A DNA stretch of 64,000 bases from an uncultured Muribaculaceae bacterium (GCA_902494515.1 CABUTS010000006.1:1-64000), one strand, 5' to 3'. Shown: positions 26,346-35,451, numbered from the stretch's first letter. The notes: a model not told the origin generated them from the letters alone. Numbers and translations are program-made.

Positions 26346-27932
26346 TTAAGCGTTAGACGATTTGGTTTCTTCTTCGGCCAGAAGGTCCTTCTTCGTGGCC
26401 TTGGAAATTTCACGGCACATGATGGAGAGCTCAGCCACGAGCAGACCTACGAACACCACGGTGAAGAGCCAGAAGGTCACCTGCACAGAGGAGGTGGGGA
26501 TGGCGCTCACGGCGGCGTTAACCGGCAGGAGGTCCTGGATTGTCCAGGGCTGGCGGCCGACTTCGGCGAGCACCCATCCGGCTTCGCTGACAATCCACAC
26601 CACGGGGATGGTCAGCAGTCCGAGGAAAATCATCACCTTATGGTCGATGGCACCCTGTTTGCGGTAGGCAAGGAAGCCGACCAGCAGGAAGAAAAGCAGC
26701 AGATAACCACCGCCGAGAACCATGATATGGAAGCTGTAGAAGCTCATCCCCACCGGGGGAACGGCCTCGTCGGGAGTCTCAAAATAGCCGTAGCCGAAAT
26801 ATTTGAAGTCGGCCTTGAGGTCGGCCGAGGCGAGCTCCATGGCGGCTCGGTCGCCGGCCTGCATGGCGGCGTCGTAGCGGCGGAGAGCCTCCTGGGCGCG
26901 TTTGCCGGCGATGATGCGGTCGGCGTAGCTTACGGTGTTGATTTCCTTACCCTCCTTGTCGTAGGATTTGCCGGCGATGATGTCATTGATGCCGGGGACG
27001 AAGGAGTTGAAGTCGCTGTTGGCCAGGAAGGAGAGACCCTTGGGGAGGGAGATTTCCATCAGCATGGGGTCCTTCTGGTCGGTGCGCTCCTTCGAGGGGT
27101 CGAGGATGCCGAAGCCTACGAGCTTCACTCCGAAGCCGCCATCATAGAGCCCCTCCATGGCAGCGAGTTTCATCGGCTGCACGCGGCTGACTTCGACTGC
27201 GGAGCCGTGGCCGGTCATCATAGTCAGCAGGATGCCTGCAACGCCGACAGCGGAGGCGACTTTGATGGAGTCGATGGCGAAAGCGCGGTTGCTTTTCTTG
27301 CGGAGGAACCAGAAGCTGATGCCGACGACGAAGGCGCCGCCGAGCGCCCAGCCGGAGGTCACGGCGTGGAAGAACTTATTCACGGCTACCGACGAGAGGG
27401 CCACGGAGGCGAAGTCGTTCATTACGTTGCGCATCTGGGCGGGGTCGAATTCCATGCCGACGGGATACTGCATCCAGGCGTTGGCCACGAGAATCCAGTA
27501 GGCCGAGAGGCAGACGCCGATGGCGGTCAGCCATGTTGCGGCGAGATGGAAGCCGGGGCTCACGCGCTTCCAGCCGAAGAACATCACGGCCACGAAGGTC
27601 GACTCCAGGAAGAAGGCGGCGATCCCCTCGATAGCCAGCGGAGCGCCGAAGATGTCGCCCACGAACCAGGAGTAGTTGGACCAGTTGGTGCCGAACTCGA
27701 ATTCGAGGATGATGCCGGTGGCCACGCCGCAGGCGAAATTGATGCCGAAAAGAAGCATCCAGAACTTGGTTAATTTTTTCCAGCGCTCCTGGCGGGTGCG
27801 CAGATAGATGCTCTCCATGATGGCCACAATCAGCGAAAGGCCGATGGTGAGCGGCACGAAGAGCCAGTGGACAATGGCCGTCAACGCGAACTGGGCTCTT
27901 GACCAGTCGACGGTGCTCAGTAAATCATTCAT
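26346..27932 (-). CDS. cydA: Cytochrome bd ubiquinol oxidase subunit I
   Basis: 528 aa from the ATG at 27932 (NDLLSTVDWSRAQFALTAIVHWLFVPLTIG), chosen over an in-frame start at 28094 whose extra 54 residues translate an intergenic repeat array. Contains the haem-ligand His in VHWLF, the quinol loop region after about residue 250, and GRQPWTIQ near the C-terminus, a conserved CydA motif. Followed by cydB. DUF4492 lies upstream on the same strand, 205 bp away. Length is close to the family norm. Confidence 0.95.
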   Translation of the reverse strand: MNDLLSTVDWSRAQFALTAIVHWLFVPLTIGLSLIVAIMESIYLRTRQERWKKLTKFWMLLFGINFACGVATGIILEFEFGTNWSNYSWFVGDIFGAPLAIEGIAAFFLESTFVAVMFFGWKRVSPGFHLAATWLTAIGVCLSAYWILVANAWMQYPVGMEFDPAQMRNVMNDFASVALSSVAVNKFFHAVTSGWALGGAFVVGISFWFLRKKSNRAFAIDSIKVASAVGVAGILLTMMTGHGSAVEVSRVQPMKLAAMEGLYDGGFGVKLVGFGILDPSKERTDQKDPMLMEISLPKGLSFLANSDFNSFVPGINDIIAGKSYDKEGKEINTVSYADRIIAGKRAQEALRRYDAAMQAGDRAAMELASADLKADFKYFGYGYFETPDEAVPPVGMSFYSFHIMVLGGGYLLLFFLLVGFLAYRKQGAIDHKVMIFLGLLTIPVVWIVSEAGWVLAEVGRQPWTIQDLLPVNAAVSAIPTSSVQVTFWLFTVVFVGLLVAELSIMCREISKATKKDLLAEEETKSSNA

Positions 27933-27980
27933 CCGGTACTTTGATTTATAGGGTTTATATTTTACACATTTATATATAAG

Positions 27981-28100
27981 GCCGAAACCGCCAAGCGCCC
28001 CCCGAAACGCCAAGCCGAACCCCGGAAACGCCAACCAAAGGCCCGGAAGCGCCAAGCTGAGGCCGCTGGAGCGCCCAAGCAGGCCCCGAAGCAACCATTG
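27981..28100. repeat. Short-period repeat array (CGCCAAG units) upstream of cydA
   Basis: Five to six imperfect units of 16-23 bp, each ending in CGCCAAG or a close variant (for example CCGAAACGCCAAG). The array runs straight into the 37-bp repeat at 28101-28137. The same pairing, array then 37-bp repeat, is seen at 46565-46733. No coding role is seen. Confidence 0.7.
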
Positions 28101-28137
28101 GTAACTTTCGTTCCGTGATCGCGCGTGATCGCGCGAT
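28101..28137 (+). repeat. 37-bp dispersed intergenic repeat, copy A
   Basis: GTAACTTTCGTTC, then CGTGATCGCGCG, then TGATCGCGCGAT. Differs from copies B (46697-46733) and C (46529-46565, inverted) at two to four positions each. It ends exactly at the stop codon of the DUF4492 gene. See findings. Confidence 0.85.
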
Positions 28138-28460
28138 TAATGATGCTCGCCGCCGGTGAGGGCGGTGCGGACCGCGCCGGCGCGGTCGCGGTCGTTGTCG
28201 TAGTCCTCGGCCAGCTTGTCGGGGAAAAAGAACAGCTTGAAAACCAGGAAGATGATGGCCAGCTTAATCAAGATTATGGCCCAGAGCCTGCGCCCCACGG
28301 TCATCTCCCTGAAGCCCCCGACATACAGGTCCCTGACCCGCGCGAAAAAGCCCTGCGGCCTTTCGGGGGACCCGGAATCCCGGTTCGCCGGACGCTCCCC
28401 GACAGGTTCATCGGGGCGGCGCGGTGATGTGGACTGGAGGTTGTCAGCTGAATTTTTCAA
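28137..28460 (-). CDS. DUF4492 protein, putative cytochrome bd accessory subunit
   Basis: 107 aa. The C-terminal part (QGFFARVRDLYVGGFREMTVG, RRLWAIILIKLAIIFLVFKLF, FPDKLAE) is the DUF4492 pattern with one transmembrane helix; the first 35 residues are a proline/arginine-rich extension. In Bacteroidota this family is found just upstream of cydAB, as here, so a small CydX-like or assembly role is likely (inference from synteny). The stop codon abuts repeat copy A. Confidence 0.88.
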   Translation of the reverse strand: MKNSADNLQSTSPRRPDEPVGERPANRDSGSPERPQGFFARVRDLYVGGFREMTVGRRLWAIILIKLAIIFLVFKLFFFPDKLAEDYDNDRDRAGAVRTALTGGEHH

Positions 28461-28470
28461 GGGGTTACTG

Positions 28471-28501
28471 TTGCAAGGTTTGAAATTTCGGAGTAACTTT
28501 G
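28471..28501 (+). promoter_or_regulatory. Promoter of DUF4494/yggS
   Basis: TTG (28471-28473), 20 bp, TAACTTTG (28494-28501). Leader about 107 nt to the ATG at 28615. The leader is A/T-rich with no clear fold. Confidence 0.75.
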
Positions 28502-28614
28502 CAGTCGGTTTTCGACAGGTCAGCTTTCGACCTTGCCGTTACAAAGGCAAAATTAACTTATTTTGTCGAAAAATTCCAATTTTTTCAAACAATTTTTTAA
28601 AAGTAACAAAAATT

Positions 28615-29082
28615 ATGGCAAGCTGGTTTGAATGTAAAGTTCGCTACGATAAAATTCAGGAAAACGGTGCGGTAAAAAAAGTCACCGACACCTTCCTGGC
28701 CGACTCCCTCTCCATCACCGAAGCCGTGGCCCGTATCACCAAGGAACAGGCCCCCTTCATCTCCGGCGACTTCGTGGTTTCCTCCGCGAAATCCACCAAA
28801 ATCGCTGAAATCTTCCGCGACGACTCCGCCGACAAGTGGTATCTGGTGAAAGTAGCCTTCATCACCATCGACGAGAAGACCGCCGCCGAGAAGAAGTCCG
28901 TCAGCCTCATCCTCGTGGCCGGCAGCAACTTCAAGAACGCCTTCGACAACTTCATGGAGGGAATGAAAGGCACCATGGCCGACTTCGAGATCGTCTCCAT
29001 CGCCGAAACCCAGTATCTCGACGTCTACGGCGCCGACCTCTCGGGCAACGCCGAGGGTGCTCCCAAAGACACCAAAGAATAA
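28615..29082 (+). CDS. DUF4494 protein
   Basis: 155 aa, start MASWFECKVRYDKIQENGAV, then VKKVTDTFLADSLSITEAVARI. The order matches DUF4494, a Bacteroidota-only small cytoplasmic family without known activity. A possible start far upstream is rejected because the frame there crosses the promoter. It lies 14 bp before yggS, which suggests co-transcription. Confidence 0.88.
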   Translation: MASWFECKVRYDKIQENGAVKKVTDTFLADSLSITEAVARITKEQAPFISGDFVVSSAKSTKIAEIFRDDSADKWYLVKVAFITIDEKTAAEKKSVSLILVAGSNFKNAFDNFMEGMKGTMADFEIVSIAETQYLDVYGADLSGNAEGAPKDTKE

Positions 29083-29096
29083 TCCCTCCCGCAGCC

Positions 29097-29840
29097 ATGA
29101 ATACTCTCAATTCAGGCACCGAAAACGCTAAAAAAGCTAAAGTCCCCACCGCTGAAAGCGCTGAACTTCAGCAGATTCCACAACGGCTCGACGCCATTCG
29201 CTCCACCCTCCCCGAGGGGGTGGGGCTCGTGGCCGTGTCGAAATTCCATCCCGCCGAGGCAATCCGCATCGCCGCCGCAGCCGGGCAGCGCCTGTTCGGC
29301 GAAAGCCGCGTACAGGAACTTGCCGCCAAGGTCGCCGAACTCGGCGAAGAGCCCTGGCGCTGGCACTTCATCGGCCATCTGCAGACCAACAAGGTGCGCC
29401 AGCTGCTGCGCCTGCGCCCCGCGATGATCGAGAGCGTCGACACCCTGAAACTCCTCCACGCCATCGACCGGGAGGCTGAAACACAAGGGTTTGTGCAGCC
29501 GCTGCTGATGCAGCTCCACGTCGCCCGGGAGGAAACCAAGTTCGGATTCAGCCCCGAGGAGCTGCTCGCCTGGTTCGAGGCCCGCGGCTTCGAACAGCTC
29601 CGCGCCACCCATATCTGCGGACTCATGGGGATGGCCTCCAACACCGACGACCAGACGCGCGTCGAGGCCGACTTCCGCCTCATCCGCGACACCTTCGACC
29701 GGGTCCGCGAGCTATGTCCCGACCTCCGGGGTTTCGACACCCTCTCCATGGGCATGAGCCACGACTACCCTCTCGCCATCGGCTGCGGCGCCACACTGGT
29801 GCGCGTCGGCACCGCCATCTTCGGCGACCGCGCCTACTGA
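29097..29840 (+). CDS. yggS: YggS/PROSC-family pyridoxal-phosphate-binding protein
   Basis: 247 aa. PLP-binding lysine in LVAVSKFHPAEAI (about 49), then FGESRVQELAAKV, WHFIGHLQTNKV and SMGMSHDYPLAI...VRVGTAIFG at the phosphate end: all family marks. It controls free PLP level rather than catalysing a known reaction. The first 25 residues (NSGTENAKKAKVPTAESAEL) are an extension beyond most homologs; the underlying DNA (AAAACGCTAAAAAAGCTAAAG) resembles the short-period arrays seen elsewhere in this window. Start at ATG 29097. Confidence 0.93.
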   Translation: MNTLNSGTENAKKAKVPTAESAELQQIPQRLDAIRSTLPEGVGLVAVSKFHPAEAIRIAAAAGQRLFGESRVQELAAKVAELGEEPWRWHFIGHLQTNKVRQLLRLRPAMIESVDTLKLLHAIDREAETQGFVQPLLMQLHVAREETKFGFSPEELLAWFEARGFEQLRATHICGLMGMASNTDDQTRVEADFRLIRDTFDRVRELCPDLRGFDTLSMGMSHDYPLAIGCGATLVRVGTAIFGDRAY

Positions 29841-30092
29841 AACTTTCCCTCGCCATGAGAAAAAAACCGGGTATAAACCTCCCGGAACGGAAAAAACAGC
29901 GCATAAAATAGCTTTTATTCAATTTTTTTTTGTTAAATTTGCCGTGAAAAATCGCAGGAGCACCTTCCGGCCCGGCTTTTTTCATCCCGCCACCTTAAAC
30001 TCCTTAAGTTTTTACCTGAATTTTATACCCTAAAGTATAAATTACCGGCCGAATCTTTAATTCCTTAAACTATACAACCTTAAACAGCTACA
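29841..30092. other. Intergenic region upstream of the MFS gene
   Basis: Poly-T and AT-rich. TAAATTTG at 29934-29941 is a -7-like box on the plus strand, without a good -33 TTG, about 150 bp before the MFS start. No gene or hairpin with a T-run is clear. Confidence 0.4.
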
Positions 30093-31502
30093 ATGGCAAC
30101 TACAAGCAAAAACGGACAGGCATCCGGCAACATCATTGCCATTATCGCGATGTTCTTCCTCTTCGCGATGATTTCGTTTGTCACAAACCTCGCCGCCCCT
30201 ATCGGTACAATCTGGGGCAATGAGTTCGAGGGCAACTCCACCCTCGGCATGCTTGGTAATATGATGAACTTCCTGGCTTACCTATTCATGGGTATCCCCG
30301 CAGGCCGACTTCTCCAGAACATCGGCTACAAGAAAACCGCCCTCTGGGCCATGGCCGTCGGCGTCATCGGCCTCTTCGTGCAGTGGCTCTCCAGCCAGGC
30401 CGGCTCTGACATCGCCGTGCTCACCACCGGCGGCCTCACCGTCAACCTCAACTTCTTCATCTACCTGTTGGGCGCATTCATCTGCGGTTTCTGTGTCTGC
30501 ATGCTCAACACCGTTGTCAACCCGATGCTCAACCTCCTTGGCGGCGGCGGCAACAAGGGCAACCAGCTGCTCCAGACCGGCGGCGCGCTGAACTCCCTGT
30601 CGGCTACCCTGACCCCCCTCTTCGTAGGTGTGCTCATCGGCGAGCTTACGGATACTACCACCATGATGGACGTAGCACCGCTCCTCTGGGTTGCCATCGG
30701 CGTGTTCGTAGCCTCGTTCATCGTCATCACCTTCGTGTCCATCCCCGAACCCGACCTCCGCAAGAAAGGCCAGAAGGCTCCCCAATACACCCACTCCCCC
30801 TGGAACTTCCGCCACACCGTGCTCGGCGTCATCGCCATCTTCATCTATGTTGGTGTTGAAATCGGCGTTCCCGGCACCCTGACCTTCTACCTCTCCGAAC
30901 CCGGTGCTAACGGTGCCGGCATCGCCGGTAAGGCTTCCGCCATCGCCGGCGCCATCGCCGCCATCTACTGGCTGCTGATGCTCGTGGGCCGTACGCTCTC
31001 GAGCTTCATCTCCGGCTTCGTATCCACCCGCGCCCAGCTCGGCTTCGCCGGCGGTCTGGCCATCATCCTGGTCATCGCAGCCATCTGCGTTCCCGCCGCC
31101 AACACCCTTCCCGTTCCGGAATTCATCTACTCCGGCGAAATCGACGCCACCACCGGCGCCGTAATCCGCGCCCAGGTACCCGTCAGCGCCTACCTGCTTG
31201 TCCTCTGCGGCCTCTGCACCTCCGTGATGTGGGGCGGCATCTTCAACCTCGCGGTTGAAGGCCTCGGCAAGTACACCGCTCAGGCTTCCGGCATCTTCAT
31301 GATGATGGTAGTCGGCGGCGGTATCATCCCCCTGCTCCAGCAGGTTGTCGCCAAGTATGTCGGCTACATGAACTCCTACTGGGTGATCGTGGCCTGCGTG
31401 GCATACATCTTCTTCTACGCCCTCGTCGGCTCCAAGAATGTCAACAAAGACATCCCCGTGACCGACGAAGAGGAGCTCGAGAAGATTCCCGATGCACTTT
31501 AA
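30093..31502 (+). CDS. MFS sugar transporter, FucP/GluP-like
   Basis: 469 aa, about 12 membrane helices, no signal peptide. N-terminal helix IIAIIAMFFLFAMISFVTNL, then GIPAGRLLQNIGYKKTAL (MFS loop 2-3 motif) and NTVVNPMLNLLGGGGNKGNQ, a pattern close to the FucP group that imports hexoses or fucose with protons. The substrate cannot be read further. A strong terminator follows and transketolase is next, which fits a carbohydrate theme but not necessarily one operon. Confidence 0.88.
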   Translation: MATTSKNGQASGNIIAIIAMFFLFAMISFVTNLAAPIGTIWGNEFEGNSTLGMLGNMMNFLAYLFMGIPAGRLLQNIGYKKTALWAMAVGVIGLFVQWLSSQAGSDIAVLTTGGLTVNLNFFIYLLGAFICGFCVCMLNTVVNPMLNLLGGGGNKGNQLLQTGGALNSLSATLTPLFVGVLIGELTDTTTMMDVAPLLWVAIGVFVASFIVITFVSIPEPDLRKKGQKAPQYTHSPWNFRHTVLGVIAIFIYVGVEIGVPGTLTFYLSEPGANGAGIAGKASAIAGAIAAIYWLLMLVGRTLSSFISGFVSTRAQLGFAGGLAIILVIAAICVPAANTLPVPEFIYSGEIDATTGAVIRAQVPVSAYLLVLCGLCTSVMWGGIFNLAVEGLGKYTAQASGIFMMMVVGGGIIPLLQQVVAKYVGYMNSYWVIVACVAYIFFYALVGSKNVNKDIPVTDEEELEKIPDAL

Positions 31503-31520
31503 CCCCAATCTAACATACAG

Positions 31521-31559
31521 GCTCATGTGCTGCGAAATCCACAGCAGATGAGCTTTTTA
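31521..31559 (+). terminator. Terminator of the MFS gene
   Basis: GCTCATGTGCTG (31521-31532) pairs with CAGCAGATGAGC (31542-31553) with one mismatch; TTTTTAT follows. Confidence 0.85.
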
Positions 31560-31576
31560 TTAACCGATATTTATTT

Positions 31577-33607
31577 ATGGAAAAAACCATCACCGAAAGA
31601 GCTGCCGACACCATCCGCGTGCTCGCCCTCTCTATGGTAGAAAAAGCCAAATCAGGCCACCCCGGCGGCGCCATGGGCGGTGCTGACTTCGTGAACGTGC
31701 TTTACTCGCAGTTCCTCGTCAACGACCCCGACAACCCCACATGGTTCGCCCGCGACCGCTTCTTCCTCGACCCCGGCCACATGTCGCCGATGCTCTACTC
31801 CGTGCTCGCCCTCACCGGCAAATACACCACCGACGAGCTCCAGCAGCTCCGCCAGTGGGGTTCGGTATGCCCCGGTCACCCCGAGCTCGACCCCAAGCGC
31901 GGCGTAGAGAACACCTCCGGTCCCCTCGGTCAGGGTCACGCCATGGCCGTAGGCTGCGCCATCGCAGAGCGCTTCCTGCAGGCCCGTTTCGGTGATGTCG
32001 TTGCCCATAAGACATACGCTTTCATCTCCGACGGCGGTATCCAGGAGGAAATCTCGCAGGGCGCAGGCCGCATCGCCGGCCACCTCGGCCTGAGCAACCT
32101 CATCATGTTCTACGACTCCAACGACGTGCAGCTCTCCACAATGGTGAACGCCGTCGACTGCGAGGACGTTGCGGCCAAATACCGCGCATGGCACTGGAAT
32201 GTACTGGAAGTCAACGGCTCCAGCGCCGACGAGATTGCCGCCGCCCTCAAGGCCGCCCTCGTGGAGAAGGAACGCCCCACCCTCATCATCGGCCACACCG
32301 TGATGGGCCGCGGCGCAATGGGTCCCGACGGCCAGAGCTTCGAAGGCCGCTGCTCCACCCACGGCCAGCCCCTGTCGAAGGCCGGCGCCGACCTCGAAGC
32401 AACCCTGCGCAACCTCGGTGCTGATCCCGCCAACCCCTGGAAGATCGCCGCTGACGTTGAGAAACTCTACGCCGACCGCAACGCCGAGCTCCGCAAGATT
32501 GCCGCCGAGCGCCACGCCGCCGAGGAGAAGTGGGCCGCCGAAAACCCCGAACTCGCCAAGCAGCTCAAGGACTACATCGACGGCAACCTCCCCGCCATCG
32601 ACTACTCCGCAATCGTGCAGAAGGCCAACGCCGCTACCCGCAACGCCTCGGCCACCGTTCTCAGCGTCCTCGCCGAGAAGGTGCCCAACATGCTTGTCAG
32701 CTCCGCCGACCTCAGCAACTCCGACAAGACCGACGGCTTCCTCAAGAAGACCCACCAGCTCATCCGCGGTGACTTCTCCGGCGCATTCCTGCAGGCCGGT
32801 GTCGCCGAGCTCACCATGGCCGCAATCATGAACGGTATTGCCCTCCACGGCGGCTGCATCGCTGCCTGCGGCACATTCTTCGTGTTCTCCGACTACATGA
32901 AACCAGCCGTCCGCATGGCCGCCCTGATGGAACTTCCCGTGAAGTACATCTGGACCCACGACGCATTCCGCGTCGGCGAAGACGGCCCGACCCACGAGCC
33001 CGTGGAGCAGGAAGCCCAGATCCGCCTGATGGAAGAGCTCCGCAACTTCGCCGGCAAACCCTCAGTGCTGGTTCTCCGCCCCGCCGATGCCACCGAAACC
33101 ACCGTTGCATGGCAGATGGCCATGGAGAACAAGGAGACTCCCACCGCGCTGATTCTCAGCCGTCAGGACATCCCCGACCTCCCTGCAGTCACCGGCGACC
33201 GCTTCCGCGAAGCCGAAGGCGCCCGCATGGGCGGCTACACCGTAATGGACACCCCTCATCCCCAGGTAATCCTCGTGGCCAACGGCTCCGAAGTCAGCCT
33301 CCTCTGCGACGTAGCTGCGCAGCTCGAGGCCGGCGAAGTCCCCTGTCGCGTGGTTTCCGTGCCCTCCATCGGCCTCTTTCTGGAGCAGGACAAGGAGTAC
33401 CGCGACTCGGTCATCACCCCCGGCATCCCCGTGTTCGGTCTGACCGCCGGTCTCCCCTCGACCCTCCGTCCCGTGGTCGGCAGCGGCATGGTCTACGGTC
33501 TGAACCACTTCGGCGCATCCGCCCCCTACAAGGTGCTTGACGAGAAGTTCGGCTTCACCGTTCAGAACGTCCTGCAGGAGGTTCTCAAATACCTCCACCG
33601 CATCTGA
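31577..33607 (+). CDS. tkt: Transketolase
   Basis: 676 aa, two-domain TPP enzyme of the non-oxidative pentose phosphate pathway. AKSGHPGGAMGGADF near residue 28, TPP motif SDGGIQEEISQGAG...LIMFYDSND at about 151-180, the PYR domain with GDFSGAFLQAGVAELTMAAI near 395, and THDAFRVGEDGPTHEPVEQ for substrate. Full length. Starts 17 bp after the terminator of the preceding gene, so the promoter must overlap that region. Confidence 0.96.
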   Translation: MEKTITERAADTIRVLALSMVEKAKSGHPGGAMGGADFVNVLYSQFLVNDPDNPTWFARDRFFLDPGHMSPMLYSVLALTGKYTTDELQQLRQWGSVCPGHPELDPKRGVENTSGPLGQGHAMAVGCAIAERFLQARFGDVVAHKTYAFISDGGIQEEISQGAGRIAGHLGLSNLIMFYDSNDVQLSTMVNAVDCEDVAAKYRAWHWNVLEVNGSSADEIAAALKAALVEKERPTLIIGHTVMGRGAMGPDGQSFEGRCSTHGQPLSKAGADLEATLRNLGADPANPWKIAADVEKLYADRNAELRKIAAERHAAEEKWAAENPELAKQLKDYIDGNLPAIDYSAIVQKANAATRNASATVLSVLAEKVPNMLVSSADLSNSDKTDGFLKKTHQLIRGDFSGAFLQAGVAELTMAAIMNGIALHGGCIAACGTFFVFSDYMKPAVRMAALMELPVKYIWTHDAFRVGEDGPTHEPVEQEAQIRLMEELRNFAGKPSVLVLRPADATETTVAWQMAMENKETPTALILSRQDIPDLPAVTGDRFREAEGARMGGYTVMDTPHPQVILVANGSEVSLLCDVAAQLEAGEVPCRVVSVPSIGLFLEQDKEYRDSVITPGIPVFGLTAGLPSTLRPVVGSGMVYGLNHFGASAPYKVLDEKFGFTVQNVLQEVLKYLHRI

Positions 33608-33627
33608 TTCTTCCCTGACACAATACT

Positions 33628-33724
33628 CCACCCCCGGCCTCGCCCGGGGGTGGTTTGTTTTTGCCTAAACTTTCCGGCGTGGGCCGGAGTCGTCTATTTT
33701 TTGGCCGGGGGTGGTTTGTTTTTT
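33628..33724 (+). terminator. Transketolase terminator with a duplicated second copy of its 3' arm
   Basis: CCACCCCCGG (33628-33637) pairs with CCGGGGGTGG (33644-33653), then TTTGTTTTT. About 61 bp later, 33703-33724 repeats GGCCGGGGGTGGTTTGTTTTT and the flanking CCTAAACTTTCCGG/ACCGAACTTTTCGG is also related, so this is a tandem duplication. Confidence 0.8.
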
Positions 33725-34106
33725 ACCGAACTTTTCGGAGTGCGGGGTGTTAAAATATATGTAAAAATTATGCGCCGAGGAGTTCAGCCGAAACCACGCG
33801 GTACCGTCTGCGCTTACAAAGACGGTTCACAGCGCAAATCGGCCTCCGGAAACAGCGGTTTCCGACGAAAATTGGATGTTTAAGACAGTTTTTTTTGAAA
33901 TTTTCGCATTTTTTTCGGGAAAATGTGAAATAATTGAAAAAAAATCCGTACCTTTGACCCAACCTCGTGTAGCAGCTCGTTTCCCGTGCTTATTTTAAAG
34001 CTCGTTTCCGGGCTCATCAAGTCAACGAATCGAAAGCAAAAGACAACAACCAAATTGCGAATCGAAAGAACAAATAATTAATTCCTATACAACGTTTTAC
34101 TTAGCT
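33725..34106. promoter_or_regulatory. Leader/promoter region of the OmpA gene
   Basis: TACCTTTG at 33949-33956 is a consensus -7 box. The -33 region has no perfect TTG at 19 bp. This leaves a leader of about 150 nt before the ATG at 34107, long for this genome and A-rich at its end. No gene is supported here. Confidence 0.55.
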
Positions 34107-35312
34107 ATGAAAAAAAGTTTACTTTTCGCACTCGGTTGCGCAATGGTGGCAGGTACTGCCAGCGCACAGAATGCATCGGAAGTGACTTACGTTGAGGATC
34201 CCGCCCAGGGCTACATCTTCAACAAGTTCTCCGACAACTGGTTTATCCAGGCTGAAGGTGGTGTATCCGTTGGTTTCAGCACTCATGACTCCGAACTGGA
34301 CTTCACCGACCGCATCGCTCCCGCAGCTTCGCTCTATGTCGGCAAATGGTTCTCGCCCCTGCTGGGTCTCCGCGGTGGTGTTGACTTCCTTTCCGTGAAG
34401 GGTCTTGTAGATAAAGATGCTTACGGCAATGCCGGCGTTCGTCCCTATGAGGGCGTTGTAGACGGCAAGTACTACAATAATAAGCAGAACTACGTTGGTC
34501 CTACCTTCGACGTTATGCTGAACCTCACCAACTGGTGGTGCGGTTACCGTCCCGGCCGCGTTTACAACGCTTACGTATACTTCGGCGGCGGTTACTACTG
34601 GACACTCGCCAAGTTCGCCGAGAAGAATGAAGAACCCGCATGGCACAACGCCAAGGACGGTGAAATCACCATCCGCGCCGGCCTCACCCAGGAATTCAAC
34701 TTGAGCAAGCACTTCGCCCTCGGTCTTGACCTCCGCGCTACCGCCATCCCCAACCACTCCGACCTCGGCGGCCGCACCACAGTCGTAGGCCAGGCCCTCC
34801 TCACCGCAACCTACAAGTTCAACAACAGCACCTGGGCAGCTCCCGTGGTTCCCGTCTGCCCCCCCGCAGAAGACTGCAGCGAATATCAGGCTCGTCTTGC
34901 TGAAGCTGACGCCCGTCTGGCTGACCTCCAGAACCAGTACGACGCCTGCATGAAACGCCCCGTTGAAAAGGTTGTTGAGAAGGTTCCCGAAGCTCCTCTG
35001 GCTACCATCTACTACCCCGCCGACGTTTACACCCTGACTTCCGTAGACCGCAAGGTCCTCCAGTCCGTTGCCAACGCTATGAAGGCTAACGACAAGGAAT
35101 ACAACATCACCGGCTGGGCCGACAACTACACCGGCACCCCCGCCATCAACGTCCCCCTGCGCAAGAACCGCGCTGAAGGCGTCAAGAAGATGCTCGTCCG
35201 CTACGGTGTTCCCGCAAACCGCCTCACCATCGTTGAGAACAACGGCAACCGCGTAGACCTTGGCGACAAGTGCCTCACCCTCGACCGTTGCGTCACCATC
35301 ATGGAGAAATAA
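34107..35312 (+). CDS. OmpA-family outer-membrane protein
   Basis: 401 aa. Signal peptide (KKSLLFALGCAMVAGTASAQ). Residues of about 45-245 form an eight-strand barrel (aromatic and Gly-rich, WFSPLLGLRGGVDFL). A coiled-coil-like linker at about 260-300 (EYQARLAEADARLADLQNQYDA) follows. The C-terminal OmpA/MotB domain binds peptidoglycan (NITGWADNYTG, then RAEGVKKMLVRYGVPANRL). Probably an abundant structural porin, as indicated by optimal codon use. Ends with a hairpin. Confidence 0.93.
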   Translation: MKKSLLFALGCAMVAGTASAQNASEVTYVEDPAQGYIFNKFSDNWFIQAEGGVSVGFSTHDSELDFTDRIAPAASLYVGKWFSPLLGLRGGVDFLSVKGLVDKDAYGNAGVRPYEGVVDGKYYNNKQNYVGPTFDVMLNLTNWWCGYRPGRVYNAYVYFGGGYYWTLAKFAEKNEEPAWHNAKDGEITIRAGLTQEFNLSKHFALGLDLRATAIPNHSDLGGRTTVVGQALLTATYKFNNSTWAAPVVPVCPPAEDCSEYQARLAEADARLADLQNQYDACMKRPVEKVVEKVPEAPLATIYYPADVYTLTSVDRKVLQSVANAMKANDKEYNITGWADNYTGTPAINVPLRKNRAEGVKKMLVRYGVPANRLTIVENNGNRVDLGDKCLTLDRCVTIMEK

Positions 35313-35342
35313 TCCTTTCCCCCTGAGATTATAACCCATTCC

Positions 35343-35376
35343 GCAGGGCTGCCCGCATCACCGCGCGCAGCCCTGC
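35343..35376 (+). terminator. Hairpin after the OmpA gene
   Basis: GCAGGGCTGC (35343-35352) and GCAGCCCTGC (35367-35376) form a perfect 10-bp stem. There is no T-run, so termination would be weak or by another route. Confidence 0.55.
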
Positions 35377-35381
35377 GCTGA

Positions 35382-35451
35382 TTTAGCGAAGAATTATAAA
35401 CGATCGTTTAGCGAAGAATTATAAATTAATCGTTTAGCGAAGAATTATGAA
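35382..35451 (+). repeat. Three tandem copies of TTTAGCGAAGAATTATAAA, the last holding the ung start codon
   Basis: Copies at 35382-35400, 35407-35425 and 35433-35451 (period 25-26 bp). The third has ATG in place of ATA, at 35447, and is the only start I see for the next gene. The repeat thus sets the ribosome-binding region of ung. Confidence 0.9.

Noticed and set aside
27933..28094. 54-residue N-terminal extension of CydA
   Set aside because: It translates the intergenic repeat array, and the ATG at 27932 matches the conserved CydA start.
33650..33883. 77-aa ORF after transketolase
   Set aside because: It begins in the terminator and crosses the duplicated segment; no protein features.
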